Positions 9,197-17,369 of a DNA stretch of 64,000 bases are shown piece after piece (the stretch's first letter is position 1; each line of letters opens with the position of its first letter). This DNA comes from Mesorhizobium shangrilense. GTDB lineage: Bacteria; Pseudomonadota; Alphaproteobacteria; Rhizobiales; Rhizobiaceae. The stretch is taken from contig NZ_JBEWSZ010000013.1 in NCBI RefSeq assembly GCF_040537815.1, positions 1-64,000 on the forward strand, given 5' to 3'. Below the pieces are notes generated by a model. It did not search any database, had not been told where the DNA came from, and was given only the letters and a program-made list of their open reading frames with translations. A program made the translations under genes and the position numbers.

Positions 9197-9438
9197 GATT
9201 GGCGGGCGGACTTGACGTATTTTCCGACCACGGCAGCTACATCATGGTCACTTGCAAATTCGCCGCGCTGGGCCTCGGCCAATCCGGCCTCTATTTCAGC
9301 CAGCTGCCACTCTTCCCGGGCCACGAAGTCCTCAATGGCCTGTGCGGCCACATAGGAGCGTGAGCGGTCAAGCTTTTCGGCGAGTTGGTCCAGCCTGTCT
9401 GCGGTTTCGTCCGGCACACGGACGGTGAAGGCGGTCAT
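9193..9438 (-). CDS. parD: ribbon-helix-helix antitoxin, ParD/CopG type
   Basis: 81 residues. TAFTVRVPDETADRLDQL is the beta-strand and first helix of an RHH DNA-binding domain; RSYVAAQAIEDFV is the second helix. The acidic C-terminal tail would wrap the toxin. It neutralises the toxin encoded next to it and should repress its own promoter through the inverted repeat just upstream. Confidence 0.85.
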   Translation of the reverse strand: MTAFTVRVPDETADRLDQLAEKLDRSRSYVAAQAIEDFVAREEWQLAEIEAGLAEAQRGEFASDHDVAAVVGKYVKSARQS

Positions 9439-9454
9439 GGAGGTATAACTTTCG

Positions 9455-9483
9455 TTGGTTCACTATGATTATTGGTGAACCAA
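9455..9483. promoter_or_regulatory. operator-like inverted repeat upstream of parDE
   Basis: TTGGTTCAC at 9455-9463 and GTGAACCAA at 9475-9483 form perfect 9-bp arms 11 bases apart, starting 17 bp before the antitoxin start. This is the expected place for autoregulation by an RHH antitoxin. Confidence 0.6.
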
Positions 9484-9760
9484 GCTGGTTCGTCAAGTCT
9501 GTGATTAGCTTGAATGTCGAACGATAATCAATCCGTTGGCCTGCATCGAGCCCTTGGTATCCACGTGAAAACCTGCCCGCATGTCGATTTCCGGACCACC
9601 TCGGCGAACTCCGACTTTAGCGCGACTTCGTTGCGTGGGACGGCTTGTCGACTACTTCGCGAGCATGGCCATGGTTCAATGGCATTTCCAAGCTGCTTAA
9701 GCCTAGAGACAAAAAAGGCGCCCCTCGCAACAAGACGATTCTCGGGGGACGAAATGCTCC

Positions 9761-9803
9761 TTCACACTGTAGGGGTCGTAGGTTCGAATCCTAATCTGGT
9801 GCG
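9761..9803 (+). other. tRNA 3'-half-like sequence, candidate attachment-site scar
   Basis: The run has an anticodon-loop-like TTCACAC, then a variable region, the T-arm GTAGGTTCGAATCCTA, then CTGGTGCG. No matching 5' half precedes it and the acceptor stem cannot pair, so this is not a working tRNA. Integrases often leave such 3' tRNA copies as att sites. The last codons of hipA are read antisense through it (RLGFEPTT, a typical tRNA-antisense peptide). Confidence 0.45.
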
Positions 9804-11126
9804 CGTTTTCTTTCGGGTGGGCAGGGGCTCGGAAACAGCAAGGTTGTCGAGGGATGTGTCACGGCGTAGCGCCTGTGCAGGCTGAGACCTTCGTCCATTC
9901 AGGACAAGATCATGTTCATTTGTTCGTGCTCTGGATAGACCTGCTTCGTCCGCGAACCGTGGCCAGCGATCGACAGCAGAGCGGATGCGTTCGATCACGT
10001 TCAACGCTTCTTGTTCGGAAATGGAAGCGCCTTTGGCGACGGCCAGCAGATGCTGTCGTCCTGGATTCGATCCCTCCCCTGCGATCAATGCGCTGTGCTG
10101 TCCTCCAGGGCCTGCCGAGAAAGTCAGATCGTACGCCGGAGAGAGTCTCCATTGCCCATTCGATCCCATCAGGAATGCATGGTTCTTCGAATGGTCGTCT
10201 CGGTTTCGTGCGTACACATTGAATACCATGTGAGCGAACATGCGGAGGACCTCCGCGCTGTCTCTCGTCATCATATGCGTCAGTTTGTGAAGTGAGCCGT
10301 AGTCAAGTGATGCTTGTCGATGGTCGGCATGGAGGAGACCGCTCGCAGTATGCATATGTAGTCGCCCCTGCGGTGTGCGGTCAAACCTCTTCGTCGCGAA
10401 CAGACGATTTCCTTTTTTTGTCTGCAGTATCCGCGTATCAGCCATGTCCAATCCGGCGGCACGTGCCATGAGCGCATAAGCTTGCTCCTCGACGCCGATG
10501 TCTATCGGGTCGTCGGAGCTACGTGATTTGACAATCCAGCGTTCGAGCCCAGGCTTCAATTGATGGCCGTAGTCAATCACGAAGATGTTCTGATCCGGAT
10601 TCAAGCCGATCATGATCTTAGGACGCGCGCCTGCGGAGCCGCCTTGAGCTCCCTGCAGCGCATCGATCTCAGCGGTATCCATCTCCTGCTGAACAAGCTC
10701 AACCTGCTCAACGAACCAGTCCAAGTCGTCTCTACCTCGCTTGTCATCGGGGAGTTCAGGAATGAAGGCCAATGCTCCCATTCCTGAAGTTCCTACCGCA
10801 GAAAGGCGGTCCAAGGCCGTAAGCGTACGGTAGTCTATCCCCGCTTTTTGAAAGCGGCGATCCAGCAATAGGCGCCCCCATCCATCTGGAAGGCTGTCAT
10901 TGAAGAGCCCATGCAGGCCATTGAACGGTTCATTCTGAGCCGGAAGAAGACCTGCCTTCACGCCGAGATGAAACGGCGAAATCAGCAGTGGTGCGGCTGT
11001 GAATTCGGCTGCGTACTCAAAGTAAGCCCGCCGTTCTTCGGCACTCCAAGCAAGAGTTCCAAGATCTCGTTGCAACCCCTCAAGATCTAGGGTCACCTTC
11101 ATTTTTCTGATTGGCCTGAACTTCAT
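9762..11126 (-). CDS. hipA: HipA-family serine/threonine kinase toxin
   Basis: 454 residues with the couple_hipA N-terminal domain (FNGLHGLFNDSLPDGWGRLL) and the HipA_C kinase domain. GAQGGSAGARPKIM is the nucleotide loop, NRDDHSKNHAFL holds the catalytic Asp and metal-binding Asn, and AYDLTFS holds the Mg-binding Asp. HipA kinases phosphorylate translation factors or aminoacyl-tRNA synthetases and cause dormancy. It overlaps the upstream hipB by four bases. Its last ~13 residues are coded by a tRNA-like scar, so the original C-terminus was probably replaced when something integrated here; the kinase core is intact. Confidence 0.88.
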   Translation of the reverse strand: MKFRPIRKMKVTLDLEGLQRDLGTLAWSAEERRAYFEYAAEFTAAPLLISPFHLGVKAGLLPAQNEPFNGLHGLFNDSLPDGWGRLLLDRRFQKAGIDYRTLTALDRLSAVGTSGMGALAFIPELPDDKRGRDDLDWFVEQVELVQQEMDTAEIDALQGAQGGSAGARPKIMIGLNPDQNIFVIDYGHQLKPGLERWIVKSRSSDDPIDIGVEEQAYALMARAAGLDMADTRILQTKKGNRLFATKRFDRTPQGRLHMHTASGLLHADHRQASLDYGSLHKLTHMMTRDSAEVLRMFAHMVFNVYARNRDDHSKNHAFLMGSNGQWRLSPAYDLTFSAGPGGQHSALIAGEGSNPGRQHLLAVAKGASISEQEALNVIERIRSAVDRWPRFADEAGLSRARTNEHDLVLNGRRSQPAQALRRDTSLDNLAVSEPLPTRKKTRTRLGFEPTTPTV

Positions 11127-11422
11127 TTCTTGCGAACCCTCTTCCTAGCCGGCTGCCCAACGACTTCTTCAATTGTCTTCGGCGGCCGTGGCGGAAATAA
11201 GCGTTCAAATTCAGCTTCTGCTTCCAAAGCGAATGCGATCTTTACGACAGCTTCGAAGGATGCCTTGCCGGTCTCCTCAAAAACTCTAAGGGAGCCGTAG
11301 GAAACTCCAGCCTTGGAAGCCAGCTCTCGTTGGGTAAGATTGGCATCAATTCGTCGCCGCTTCATCCGCGCCGCGACGCCTTCAATGATTTCCATCGGCG
11401 ATGTCATATTGAATGTTAGCAT
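11123..11422 (-). CDS. hipB: HipB-like XRE-family antitoxin
   Basis: 99 residues. The helix-turn-helix is DANLTQRELASKAGVSYGSL, and the C-terminal tail is Pro/Lys rich (PPRPPKTIEE, RKRVRKK). It binds DNA as a dimer and restrains the HipA kinase. ATG 11422 is used; ATG 11407 or 11398 are alternatives and no start has a good ribosome site, so a leaderless message is possible. The basic C-terminal tail is unusual in length. Confidence 0.82.
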   Translation of the reverse strand: MLTFNMTSPMEIIEGVAARMKRRRIDANLTQRELASKAGVSYGSLRVFEETGKASFEAVVKIAFALEAEAEFERLFPPRPPKTIEEVVGQPARKRVRKK

Positions 11423-11428
11423 GATGGC

Positions 11429-11455
11429 ACTTAACGCTAAATATTGGAGTTAAGT
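11429..11455. promoter_or_regulatory. inverted repeat, likely hipBA operator
   Basis: ACTTAAC at 11429-11435 and GTTAAGT at 11449-11455 are perfect 7-bp arms with a 13-bp spacer, starting 7 bp before the hipB start. This fits autorepression by the HipB dimer. Confidence 0.5.
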
Positions 11456-11582
11456 ACATCTATAATGGCAATTATGTTGGATGTCAAGATTTTGCGGCTG
11501 TTGCCGATCTGCCAGGCGCCTTCCTGTTGTGAAACCGCCCTTTCGACAAGGCCATGCTGACATAGGGACTGATCCGGCATTC

Positions 11583-12947
11583 CTAAGAAACAGCCGCCGC
11601 GGTTGGGGCGGGCTGTAGCACATACCCAAGCGATTTGGCGCGATGTCGGATATTGCTGAGAACCCGTTGACGATAGCGCTCCTCATAGGAGGAGGCCCCC
11701 GGATCGGCATAGTCCATGTGGTGACGCAGGGCGTTGTATAAGAGGACGGCGATCTTGCGCGCCGTCGCGGTGACGGCTTTGGCCTTGCCGATACGGGACG
11801 CCAAGCGGCGATAAAAGGCTCCAAGCGCCGTCTGAGTGCGCCCCACCGCCGTCGCGGCCAGCCGCAGCAGCGCCGCCACCCGACTGCCGGAGCGGCGCGT
11901 GCGCGACGACAGCACCTTTCCCCCGGAGATCTTGTTGTGCGGCGCCAGGCTCAGCCAGGAGGTGAAGTGCTTGGCGCTCGGCCAGGCGGAGAGGTCGGTG
12001 CCGCACTCGCTAACCACCTTTAGCGCCAAGTACGGTCCGACACCGTGGATTTGCGTCAGGTCGACGCCGAGGATCGCATGCAGTGCCTCGCGCACCGGGA
12101 ACCCCGGCTCATTGGCCTGTGGTCGCTTGTAGCGGGGTTGCGGCAGCGCCGCCGACGGCGTCGAATGGGCATCCTTCATGCGTTCCAGAACCACTGCGAT
12201 CCGCTTATCGCACACGGCCACCTTGGCCTGGTAGACCTCGTACAGCTCCAGCGCCTGCGCCAGGGCGAAGACATGCTCCTCCCGGTCGTTGCCGACCAGG
12301 GCCGCCCGAATGATCTCGGCCGAAGCCTTGCAATGCGGATCACGGAGGGTGGCCAATTTGTCCGGGTCGCGCTCGCCTGCCACCAAGGCCCGGATAATGC
12401 GCAGCCCGGTGGCGCCCGTCACGTCCGCAACGACGTGATGGAGTTGGAGGTTCATCTCGGTCAACGCTTTTTGCATGTGCTGGATGTGAACCGCCGCCGC
12501 ATCGAGCAACCGCTCGCGCTGGCGCAGATAGCTCCGCAGCGTCGCGATCTCGCCGGTGGGCCGAAAGCTGGCCCGCAGCAATCCGTATTCGTGCAGGCGC
12601 TGAAGCCATTCGGCATCGGAGACATCGCTCTTGCGGCCCGGAACCTGCTTGGCCTCGCGGGCATTGACCAGGATCACTTCAAACCCGCGCTGCTCGAGAA
12701 TCTCGAAGATCGGAATCCAGTACACTCCGGTCGACTCCATCGCCACCGTCTCGATCCCACACTGTGCGAACCAGTCGGCGAGGCGATGCAGGTCGGCCGT
12801 GAAAGTTCCGAACGTGCGCACCGGCTCCGGATCGCACCGGGGCGAGACTGCCGCCACGTGTATGGTGGCGCCGATGTCAATGGCAGCCGCATGGGCATGG
12901 ACGGGGGCGAGCTTTTGGCTCCGGCGGGGTTGTGATTTGCGCGTCAT
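11583..12947 (-). mobile_element. IS110-family transposase (DEDD/RuvC-like recombinase), complete
   Basis: 454 residues. The N-terminal RuvC-like DEDD domain shows AAAIDIGATIHVAAV (first D), ETVAMESTGVYWIP (E) and GRKSDVSDAEWLQ (DxxD). The C-terminal Transposase_20 part shows IHGVGPYLALKVVSECG and FTSWLSLAPHNKISGGK with the conserved Ser region. Such enzymes insert without terminal inverted repeats and are guided by an element-encoded bridge RNA. GAGGAG seven bases before ATG 12947 sets the start. The non-coding flank upstream is a plausible bridge-RNA region. Confidence 0.9.
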
Positions 12948-13537
12948 GGTATGCTCCTCTCTACAAAGCTGGAGGGCTGGGCTGCGCAACACATCAATTT
13001 CCTAATCGGGATCGCCGCGTGGCGTCACCACTTTCAAGTCCGCAAGAGCCCATGGGCCACGTTAGGTAACGGGGTAGAGCCACCAAATACCGGACGGCCA
13101 CTCCCTCCGCCGCCCATCATAGGGCTCCGCTGTTTCTCCTGCCACAGGCGGACTGCCGTTCCTCACCCGTTAGGTAGAAGCAAAAATGCATCATGGGCCT
13201 TGCCGCTCGTCACGTAGTTTGAGCAGGCGCGTGAGTCCTGATGGCAGTTGCTACCTCACATGGGAGTTAGTTGATTCAACAGGTAGTCATCGCATGTCGT
13301 AATCTCCAGCTTGGAGCGGACCCATGGTCCGAGCCCTTTGCGTGACGCGGTCTGCGTGCAGACCTATCCACCGTCGCCGCTCGGAGCGGCTGCACCACAA
13401 TCCCGCTTGCGGCGGTCGGGCTCAGGAGACGGGACCATTCTAATTGTCGGCGAGTGAAGCGATGGTAGCTAGCGGTCCGTCGCCTGGATCCGCCGGGACT
13501 GATCAGGTCCTGGCGAAGGGAGTGTCGGGCGATTGTC
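12948..13537. other. non-coding stretch upstream of the IS110 transposase
   Basis: No protein gene is visible over ~590 bp. The part nearest the transposase (to about 13240) is where IS110-group elements carry the left end and bridge RNA; I could not fold it or prove ends. The rest probably belongs to the neighbouring, decayed IS110-type element. Confidence 0.4.
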
Positions 13538-13700
13538 TCAGGCGGCGGTGAAGACCGCGCCCTCGATGATCACGCCGGCTGTGACATACTTCCAAAGCAC
13601 CACCAGGAGCTTGCGTGTCATGGCGACGATCGTCGGCTTGCGCAGGCTGCCGCCGTCGCGCCGGACCCGCTCTTTGAACCAGAGATGGCGCCAATATCCA
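13538..13700 (-). pseudogene. C-terminal remnant of a second IS110/IS116/IS902 transposase
   Basis: Reading from 13700 leftwards gives GYWRHLWFKERVRRDGGS, then LRKPTIVAMTRKLLVVLWKY, then VTAGVIIEGAVF before TGA at 13540-13538. This matches the extreme C-terminus of a different IS110-family branch from the intact copy next to it. The rest of that transposase is absent. Confidence 0.65.
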
Positions 13701-13848
13701 CGCGGATAGCGGCCGGAATTTCAGTCAGGCTTGTTCCTGCAGCATTGATCTTCTCCAACGTGAGGGGTTTCTAGCCGCCTCACTCTGGCGGAGCTCCGGC
13801 GGCTTTCCACCCCCGTGGGATCTAATTGCTCAAGATTCTAGCGATCCC

Positions 13849-14022
13849 GTGAAAATTATACAGGCTTTCACATTCGAGGCTGCGCGCTGCCTTCCCCGGG
13901 TACCCGAAACCCATCGCTGCCGTCAGATGCACGGCCACTCATACCGTGTGGAACTTTGTCTCGTTGTGTGCCTCAAGTTCTGCAAAAGCGTCATGGTGGG
14001 AGCGGGCATCCCTTTGCGATGA
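13849..14022 (+). pseudogene. queD: queD (6-carboxytetrahydropterin synthase) N-terminal remnant
   Basis: GTG 13849 opens a 57-codon frame: QAFTFEAARCLPRVPETH, then CRQMHGHSYRVELCLV. This is the start of QueD, the queuosine/deazapurine pathway enzyme. HGHS keeps two of the zinc His ligands, but the family AAHxLP is AARCLP, so the first zinc His is Arg. Homology ends at about residue 45 and the frame stops at 14022, leaving less than half a protein. It is not functional as read. Confidence 0.65.
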
Positions 14023-14178
14023 GCCTGGCTCGTTCCAGGCGAAGGTGGACGGTGCGAAGGCAGAGGAAGAGCATGAGCGTCCTCTCCACCGTCATCAGCA
14101 TGACATCACGTTCTGCGATGGTTGCCGAAAAGCGGCCTTTTCACGAATTAAAGCCGTTCAAAGAATTCGAGGCATTTG

Positions 14179-14481
14179 ATGAACGCCACCACATTCAGCA
14201 GCCCCGTTTTCGTGAAGGACGGGAATTGCATTGTGCGAGAAATTGTCAGCGTCGATGGCGCCATTGATTTTCTCGAACGATGGCCCGAAAGCCGTCGAGA
14301 TTTGATCCACAAGACTGCACTCAAAGCATGCTACGACGCGCACGACGGCTACAAGCCGGTCAGCGTGGCCCGTGAGGCGTTCATCAGCTTCGCCAAGCGG
14401 GCCTGCATACTGGAAGACCCGGCTTCTGTAATGCCTTGGATCTCACCCTCTAAATCTGGCAGTGGAACGGAAGCGGTATAG
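14179..14481 (+). CDS. DUF982 domain protein
   Basis: 100 residues. IVREIVSVDGAIDFLERWPE, LIHKTALKACYDAHDG, SVAREAFISFAKRACILED is the DUF982 pattern, common in multiple copies in Mesorhizobium and Rhizobium, often on symbiotic replicons. Function is unknown. GAGG six bases before ATG 14179 supports the start. Confidence 0.75.
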   Translation: MNATTFSSPVFVKDGNCIVREIVSVDGAIDFLERWPESRRDLIHKTALKACYDAHDGYKPVSVAREAFISFAKRACILEDPASVMPWISPSKSGSGTEAV

Positions 14482-14491
14482 GCTCATTCGA

Positions 14492-14721
14492 TCAGCGGTG
14501 CCGCATCAGGTCGAAAATCCGCGAAACAGGCCAGCGGCGGGCAAACTGTCCCGGTCTGTAATTGTCCGAGCGGTCGACATGCCGTGAGTGGCTGATCCGG
14601 AAGAGCAGCCGCTCGAGGGCGAAGCGGGTCAAAACCAGTCGAAGCTCTGGCCACTTGCCTTGGCGAGTTGCAGAAGGCGTGCGCGCACCGAGGCACCGAT
14701 GTTCTTGATCTCCTTAGCCAT
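14492..14721 (-). pseudogene. AbiEii-like nucleotidyltransferase toxin, 5' remnant
   Basis: ATG 14721 gives MAKEIKNIGASVRARLLQL and AKASGQSFD, then a one-base frameshift. The next frame continues LVLTRFALERLLFRISHSR before leaving homology and stopping at 14494-14492. This is the N-terminus of an AbiEii/AbiGii-type toxin. The nucleotidyltransferase motif (GGT...DxDL) is absent. ATG overlaps the stop region of the AbiEi remnant, as in intact pairs. Confidence 0.65.
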
Positions 14722-15310
14722 TGGCAGTTAGTGCCTCGAGACAAGGTCGGATCACCGTGGCAACCCCACCTTGCTCGGCCTGCCTGGCAATTTCGCCGGC
14801 TATTGCCTTGCGTTGGGGGAGTGCTTCCTGAAGACCCTCGATCGCCACCGACAGGCCAATCTTGTTGCGATATCGGAAACAAACCACGATTGTCTTGACG
14901 ATCCCAAAGACCTTTACGGGCACACCCTCGACGACATGGATTTCGACGCTGTCGTTGAGCAGACTTTCGGTGAAACGCACGATACGGATCGGCGTGCCGT
15001 CGGGTCTGGGAGCCTAGTCTTTCCGACCTATCGCCAGCCACACCTGCTTCGGGAGTTGATCGGTCAGACCGTGGAAATGCCAGGGCCGACACAAGCAGAC
15101 AACGCCTTTGGGTACGCGCTGTGCGGCCTCAGCCACGCTATGATTGGCGTCGAGCGGCACGTCCGAGAGCTGGTAGAGGCCCCGTGCAAGCCGGAGCACC
15201 TCCCCATCCGTTCCATACGGTTCATCGTAGCGGCGGTTACGCCGGCCTCGCGCAGCTCTACAAGACGCGCGATCCCGCGCGCCGTCAGGAGAGCGTGAGC
15301 GATTTGTCAC
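14714..15310 (-). pseudogene. AbiEi-like antitoxin, frameshifted
   Basis: The family sequence is spread over frames. GEVLRLARGLYQLSDVPLDA, HSVAEAAQRVPKGVVCL and FHGLTDQLPKQVWLAIG lie in one frame (about 15015-15220). VEIHVVEGVPVKVFGIVKTI and GLQEALPQRKAIAGEIARQ lie in another (14714-14980), ending LTANG. Shifts near 15005 and 15240 break it. Together with the toxin remnant it is a dead type IV toxin-antitoxin pair; an intact, different AbiE pair sits at 46-47.8 kb. Confidence 0.65.
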
Positions 15311-15409
15311 TGGGAGGCGGGTTCCGGCATTGATACGACGGCTCGGAGCTAAGGCCCTATTGTCCGAGGAGTCGAAAACAGAAGGAAGCTGACCAGAGTT
15401 TGTGAATCG

Positions 15410-15615
15410 CCGGCGCTGTCTTGGGTCTTACACGCCGGACGCTTCGGTTATCGCGCGGCCGCCCACCATCGCCACCCCGGCCGGTTCCTCGATCGAAATG
15501 TTTGTCCAGGAGAAGCGTGTCGAACGCCGGTTGCCAAGGCGCTGTCCAGTTGTTGCAGCGTGTCGACCTCGCCCTCGACCTCGATCTTGACCGTCCTTCC
15601 ACGTAATAGCACGTC
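15410..15615 (-). pseudogene. nadC: nadC (quinolinate phosphoribosyltransferase) fragment
   Basis: Read leftwards, TVKIEVEGEVDTLQQLDSAL is followed after a frameshift by NISIEEPAGVAMVGGRAITE. These match the C-terminal barrel of NadC (usual VEVE...LDNMSP... GRAxxEASGG). nadC belongs to NAD synthesis and is known on some symbiosis islands. Only this frameshifted piece remains. Confidence 0.55.
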
Positions 15616-15662
15616 CGCGGTCCATGGGCTTATTGGTCCTTGGAAATAATGGAAACGGTGCC

Positions 15663-16586
15663 CTACTCCCCTTCGCCAATTGGGCGTACTTGAGTGGAGA
15701 TGACACCGCGCTCAGGCACGGATGTGATCAACGCACCGACAATGATGGCCAATGCCGCGAGCATTCCCGGACCCGTCAGCCATTCGCCGAAGAACACGGC
15801 TGCGAAGAGGGCGGAAAAGAATGGCTCACTCGATTCGATGACCTGCGTCTTGTAAGCCTCGATATGCTGAAGGGCGAGGATTGTGCAGTAGAAACCGCAA
15901 AACGAGGGGATAATCCCGAGCGCTAACAAAGCTGGAAAGGTGTTCACTGACGGGATTGGCGCGCCGCTCCAGGCATAGGGAACGGCGAGCATGGCAAAGC
16001 CGTAAGCCAGGAACCACCAGAAAGTTTCTAGGGATGAGCGAAGCTTGAAGAACTTCCAAGCAAAAATAAAGCTGGCGTAGCCTAGCCCTGCGATAAGGGC
16101 GAGGCTAATGCCGACAATGCTTCCAGCCATCTTTCCGTCGCCGGCAATCAGGAAGTAGCCGCCAAGGAAAACCATGGTCATGGCGACCGCCTTTCGCGTG
16201 GTCACCCTTTCCTTAAGTATGAGGATGTCGAGCGCGATTGCACCAAGGCCGCCGGTAAAAACAAGGATGGCAACAAGTGGGATCGGCGCGTGGGCGAAAG
16301 CTTGGGTTTCGAAATGATAAAGCGTGAAGATGCCAAGCGTAGAGCAGACGGCGATCTTCCACGATCCCGTGAAAGCGGCGAGGAGACGAGCCAAGCCCCC
16401 AGACCTCAAAAGGATGACGATCGAGAGTAGCGAAAGCGCAATGCCGCAACGCCAGAATGCGACCGCAGTGGGGTCGAGCCCTTCATTAAAGGCGGACCGG
16501 GAAAGCACCCCGACGGTTCCGTTGGACAGAGCTGCGAGAAGGGCCAAACCGGCCCCAAGGATCGACGACAAATAAGCATTCTTCAT
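15663..16586 (-). CDS. EamA/DMT-family transporter, predicted exporter
   Basis: 307 residues with about ten hydrophobic segments in two EamA halves (for example AYLSSILGAGLALLAALS and LGIIPSFCGFYCTILALQ). DMT carriers export amino acids, amines or drug-like metabolites across the inner membrane. ATG 16586 overlaps the stop of the upstream amidotransferase gene (ATGA), and it is the last gene of a five-gene coupled operon, so it most likely exports the operon's product. A longer frame to 16679 runs into the upstream gene and lacks a ribosome site. Confidence 0.8.
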   Translation of the reverse strand: MKNAYLSSILGAGLALLAALSNGTVGVLSRSAFNEGLDPTAVAFWRCGIALSLLSIVILLRSGGLARLLAAFTGSWKIAVCSTLGIFTLYHFETQAFAHAPIPLVAILVFTGGLGAIALDILILKERVTTRKAVAMTMVFLGGYFLIAGDGKMAGSIVGISLALIAGLGYASFIFAWKFFKLRSSLETFWWFLAYGFAMLAVPYAWSGAPIPSVNTFPALLALGIIPSFCGFYCTILALQHIEAYKTQVIESSEPFFSALFAAVFFGEWLTGPGMLAALAIIVGALITSVPERGVISTQVRPIGEGE

Positions 16587-17368
16587 GGCTGTGACTTCGT
16601 TGCTATCATGTGGGAGCGGCAGGCTTCGCCGAATGCACGGAAGATTTCGACGCTGAGCAGATCCTCTGCGTGAAACCATTCAGGATGCCATTGCACGGCG
16701 GCGGCAAACGTTGCCGCGCCCTTTACGGAGACAGCTTCTATGACGCCGTCCGTGCATCGCGCATCGACCTCAAGGCCATCAGCCAAACGCGCGATCCCCT
16801 GCCGATGCAGGGTGTTGACCAAGACCGTTTTCTTTTGCGAGCGACGGATGCACTGGGCAATGTAACCGCGGCCTTCGGCTAGAATCGCATGCGAGCAGGC
16901 GTATTGAAGATCGCGCGGGAGTGTGAGGTCTTCCACATGGGTGATCCGACCTTCACCTTCCGAAAGGTCACTTGAGAGGGTACCGCCAAGCGCGACGTTG
17001 AGTTCCTGCAACCCACGGCAGATTCCGAGCAGCGGAATGCCGGACGACAGAGCAATCTTGATAGCAGCAATACTTGTCCGGTCCCGGTCGAGATCGAGCG
17101 TCTCTGGACAAGCTTCTGGCCCCCCATAAAGTGAGGGCGAGACATTCGACTCCGCCCCGGTCAGCAGCACCCCGTTGAGGACCGAAAAGCAGGCCTGCAA
17201 ACTCTCTTCCTCAAGTCCGCCTGGGATTACGAGCGGTAAAACATGCGCGGTCGAACGCAGGGCTTCAAGATACCGGATGCGCACCGTCTCATAGCCGACG
17301 CTGTCCACTGTCTGGCGGTAAGAAACGACACCGACGATGGCCGGACTTCTGTCTGGGATGGCGTTCAA
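16583..17368 (-). CDS. class I glutamine amidotransferase-like hydrolase (peptidase C26, PuuD-like)
   Basis: 261 residues from TTG 17368, two bases after the stop of the upstream gene; the frame continues upstream but would overlap it. GVVSYRQTVDSVGYE opens the fold, IPLLGICRGLQELNVALGG holds the nucleophile Cys, and AAVQWHPEWF holds the catalytic His. PuuD-type members remove gamma-glutamyl groups from amines; others transfer ammonia. In this operon a gamma-glutamyl hydrolase would make sense as a deprotection step, but that is inference. The start codon is the main doubt. Confidence 0.75.
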   Translation of the reverse strand: MNAIPDRSPAIVGVVSYRQTVDSVGYETVRIRYLEALRSTAHVLPLVIPGGLEEESLQACFSVLNGVLLTGAESNVSPSLYGGPEACPETLDLDRDRTSIAAIKIALSSGIPLLGICRGLQELNVALGGTLSSDLSEGEGRITHVEDLTLPRDLQYACSHAILAEGRGYIAQCIRRSQKKTVLVNTLHRQGIARLADGLEVDARCTDGVIEAVSVKGAATFAAAVQWHPEWFHAEDLLSVEIFRAFGEACRSHMIATKSQP

Positions 17369-17369
17369 A

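Noticed and set aside
9735..9803. Functional tRNA gene
   Set aside because: No 5' half, no acceptor-stem pairing and a mismatched T-stem base; only a 3' tRNA-like scar is present.
12045..12935. Long open frame antisense to the IS110 transposase (296 codons)
   Set aside because: It is a shadow of the GC-rich transposase gene, with no start signals or known motif.
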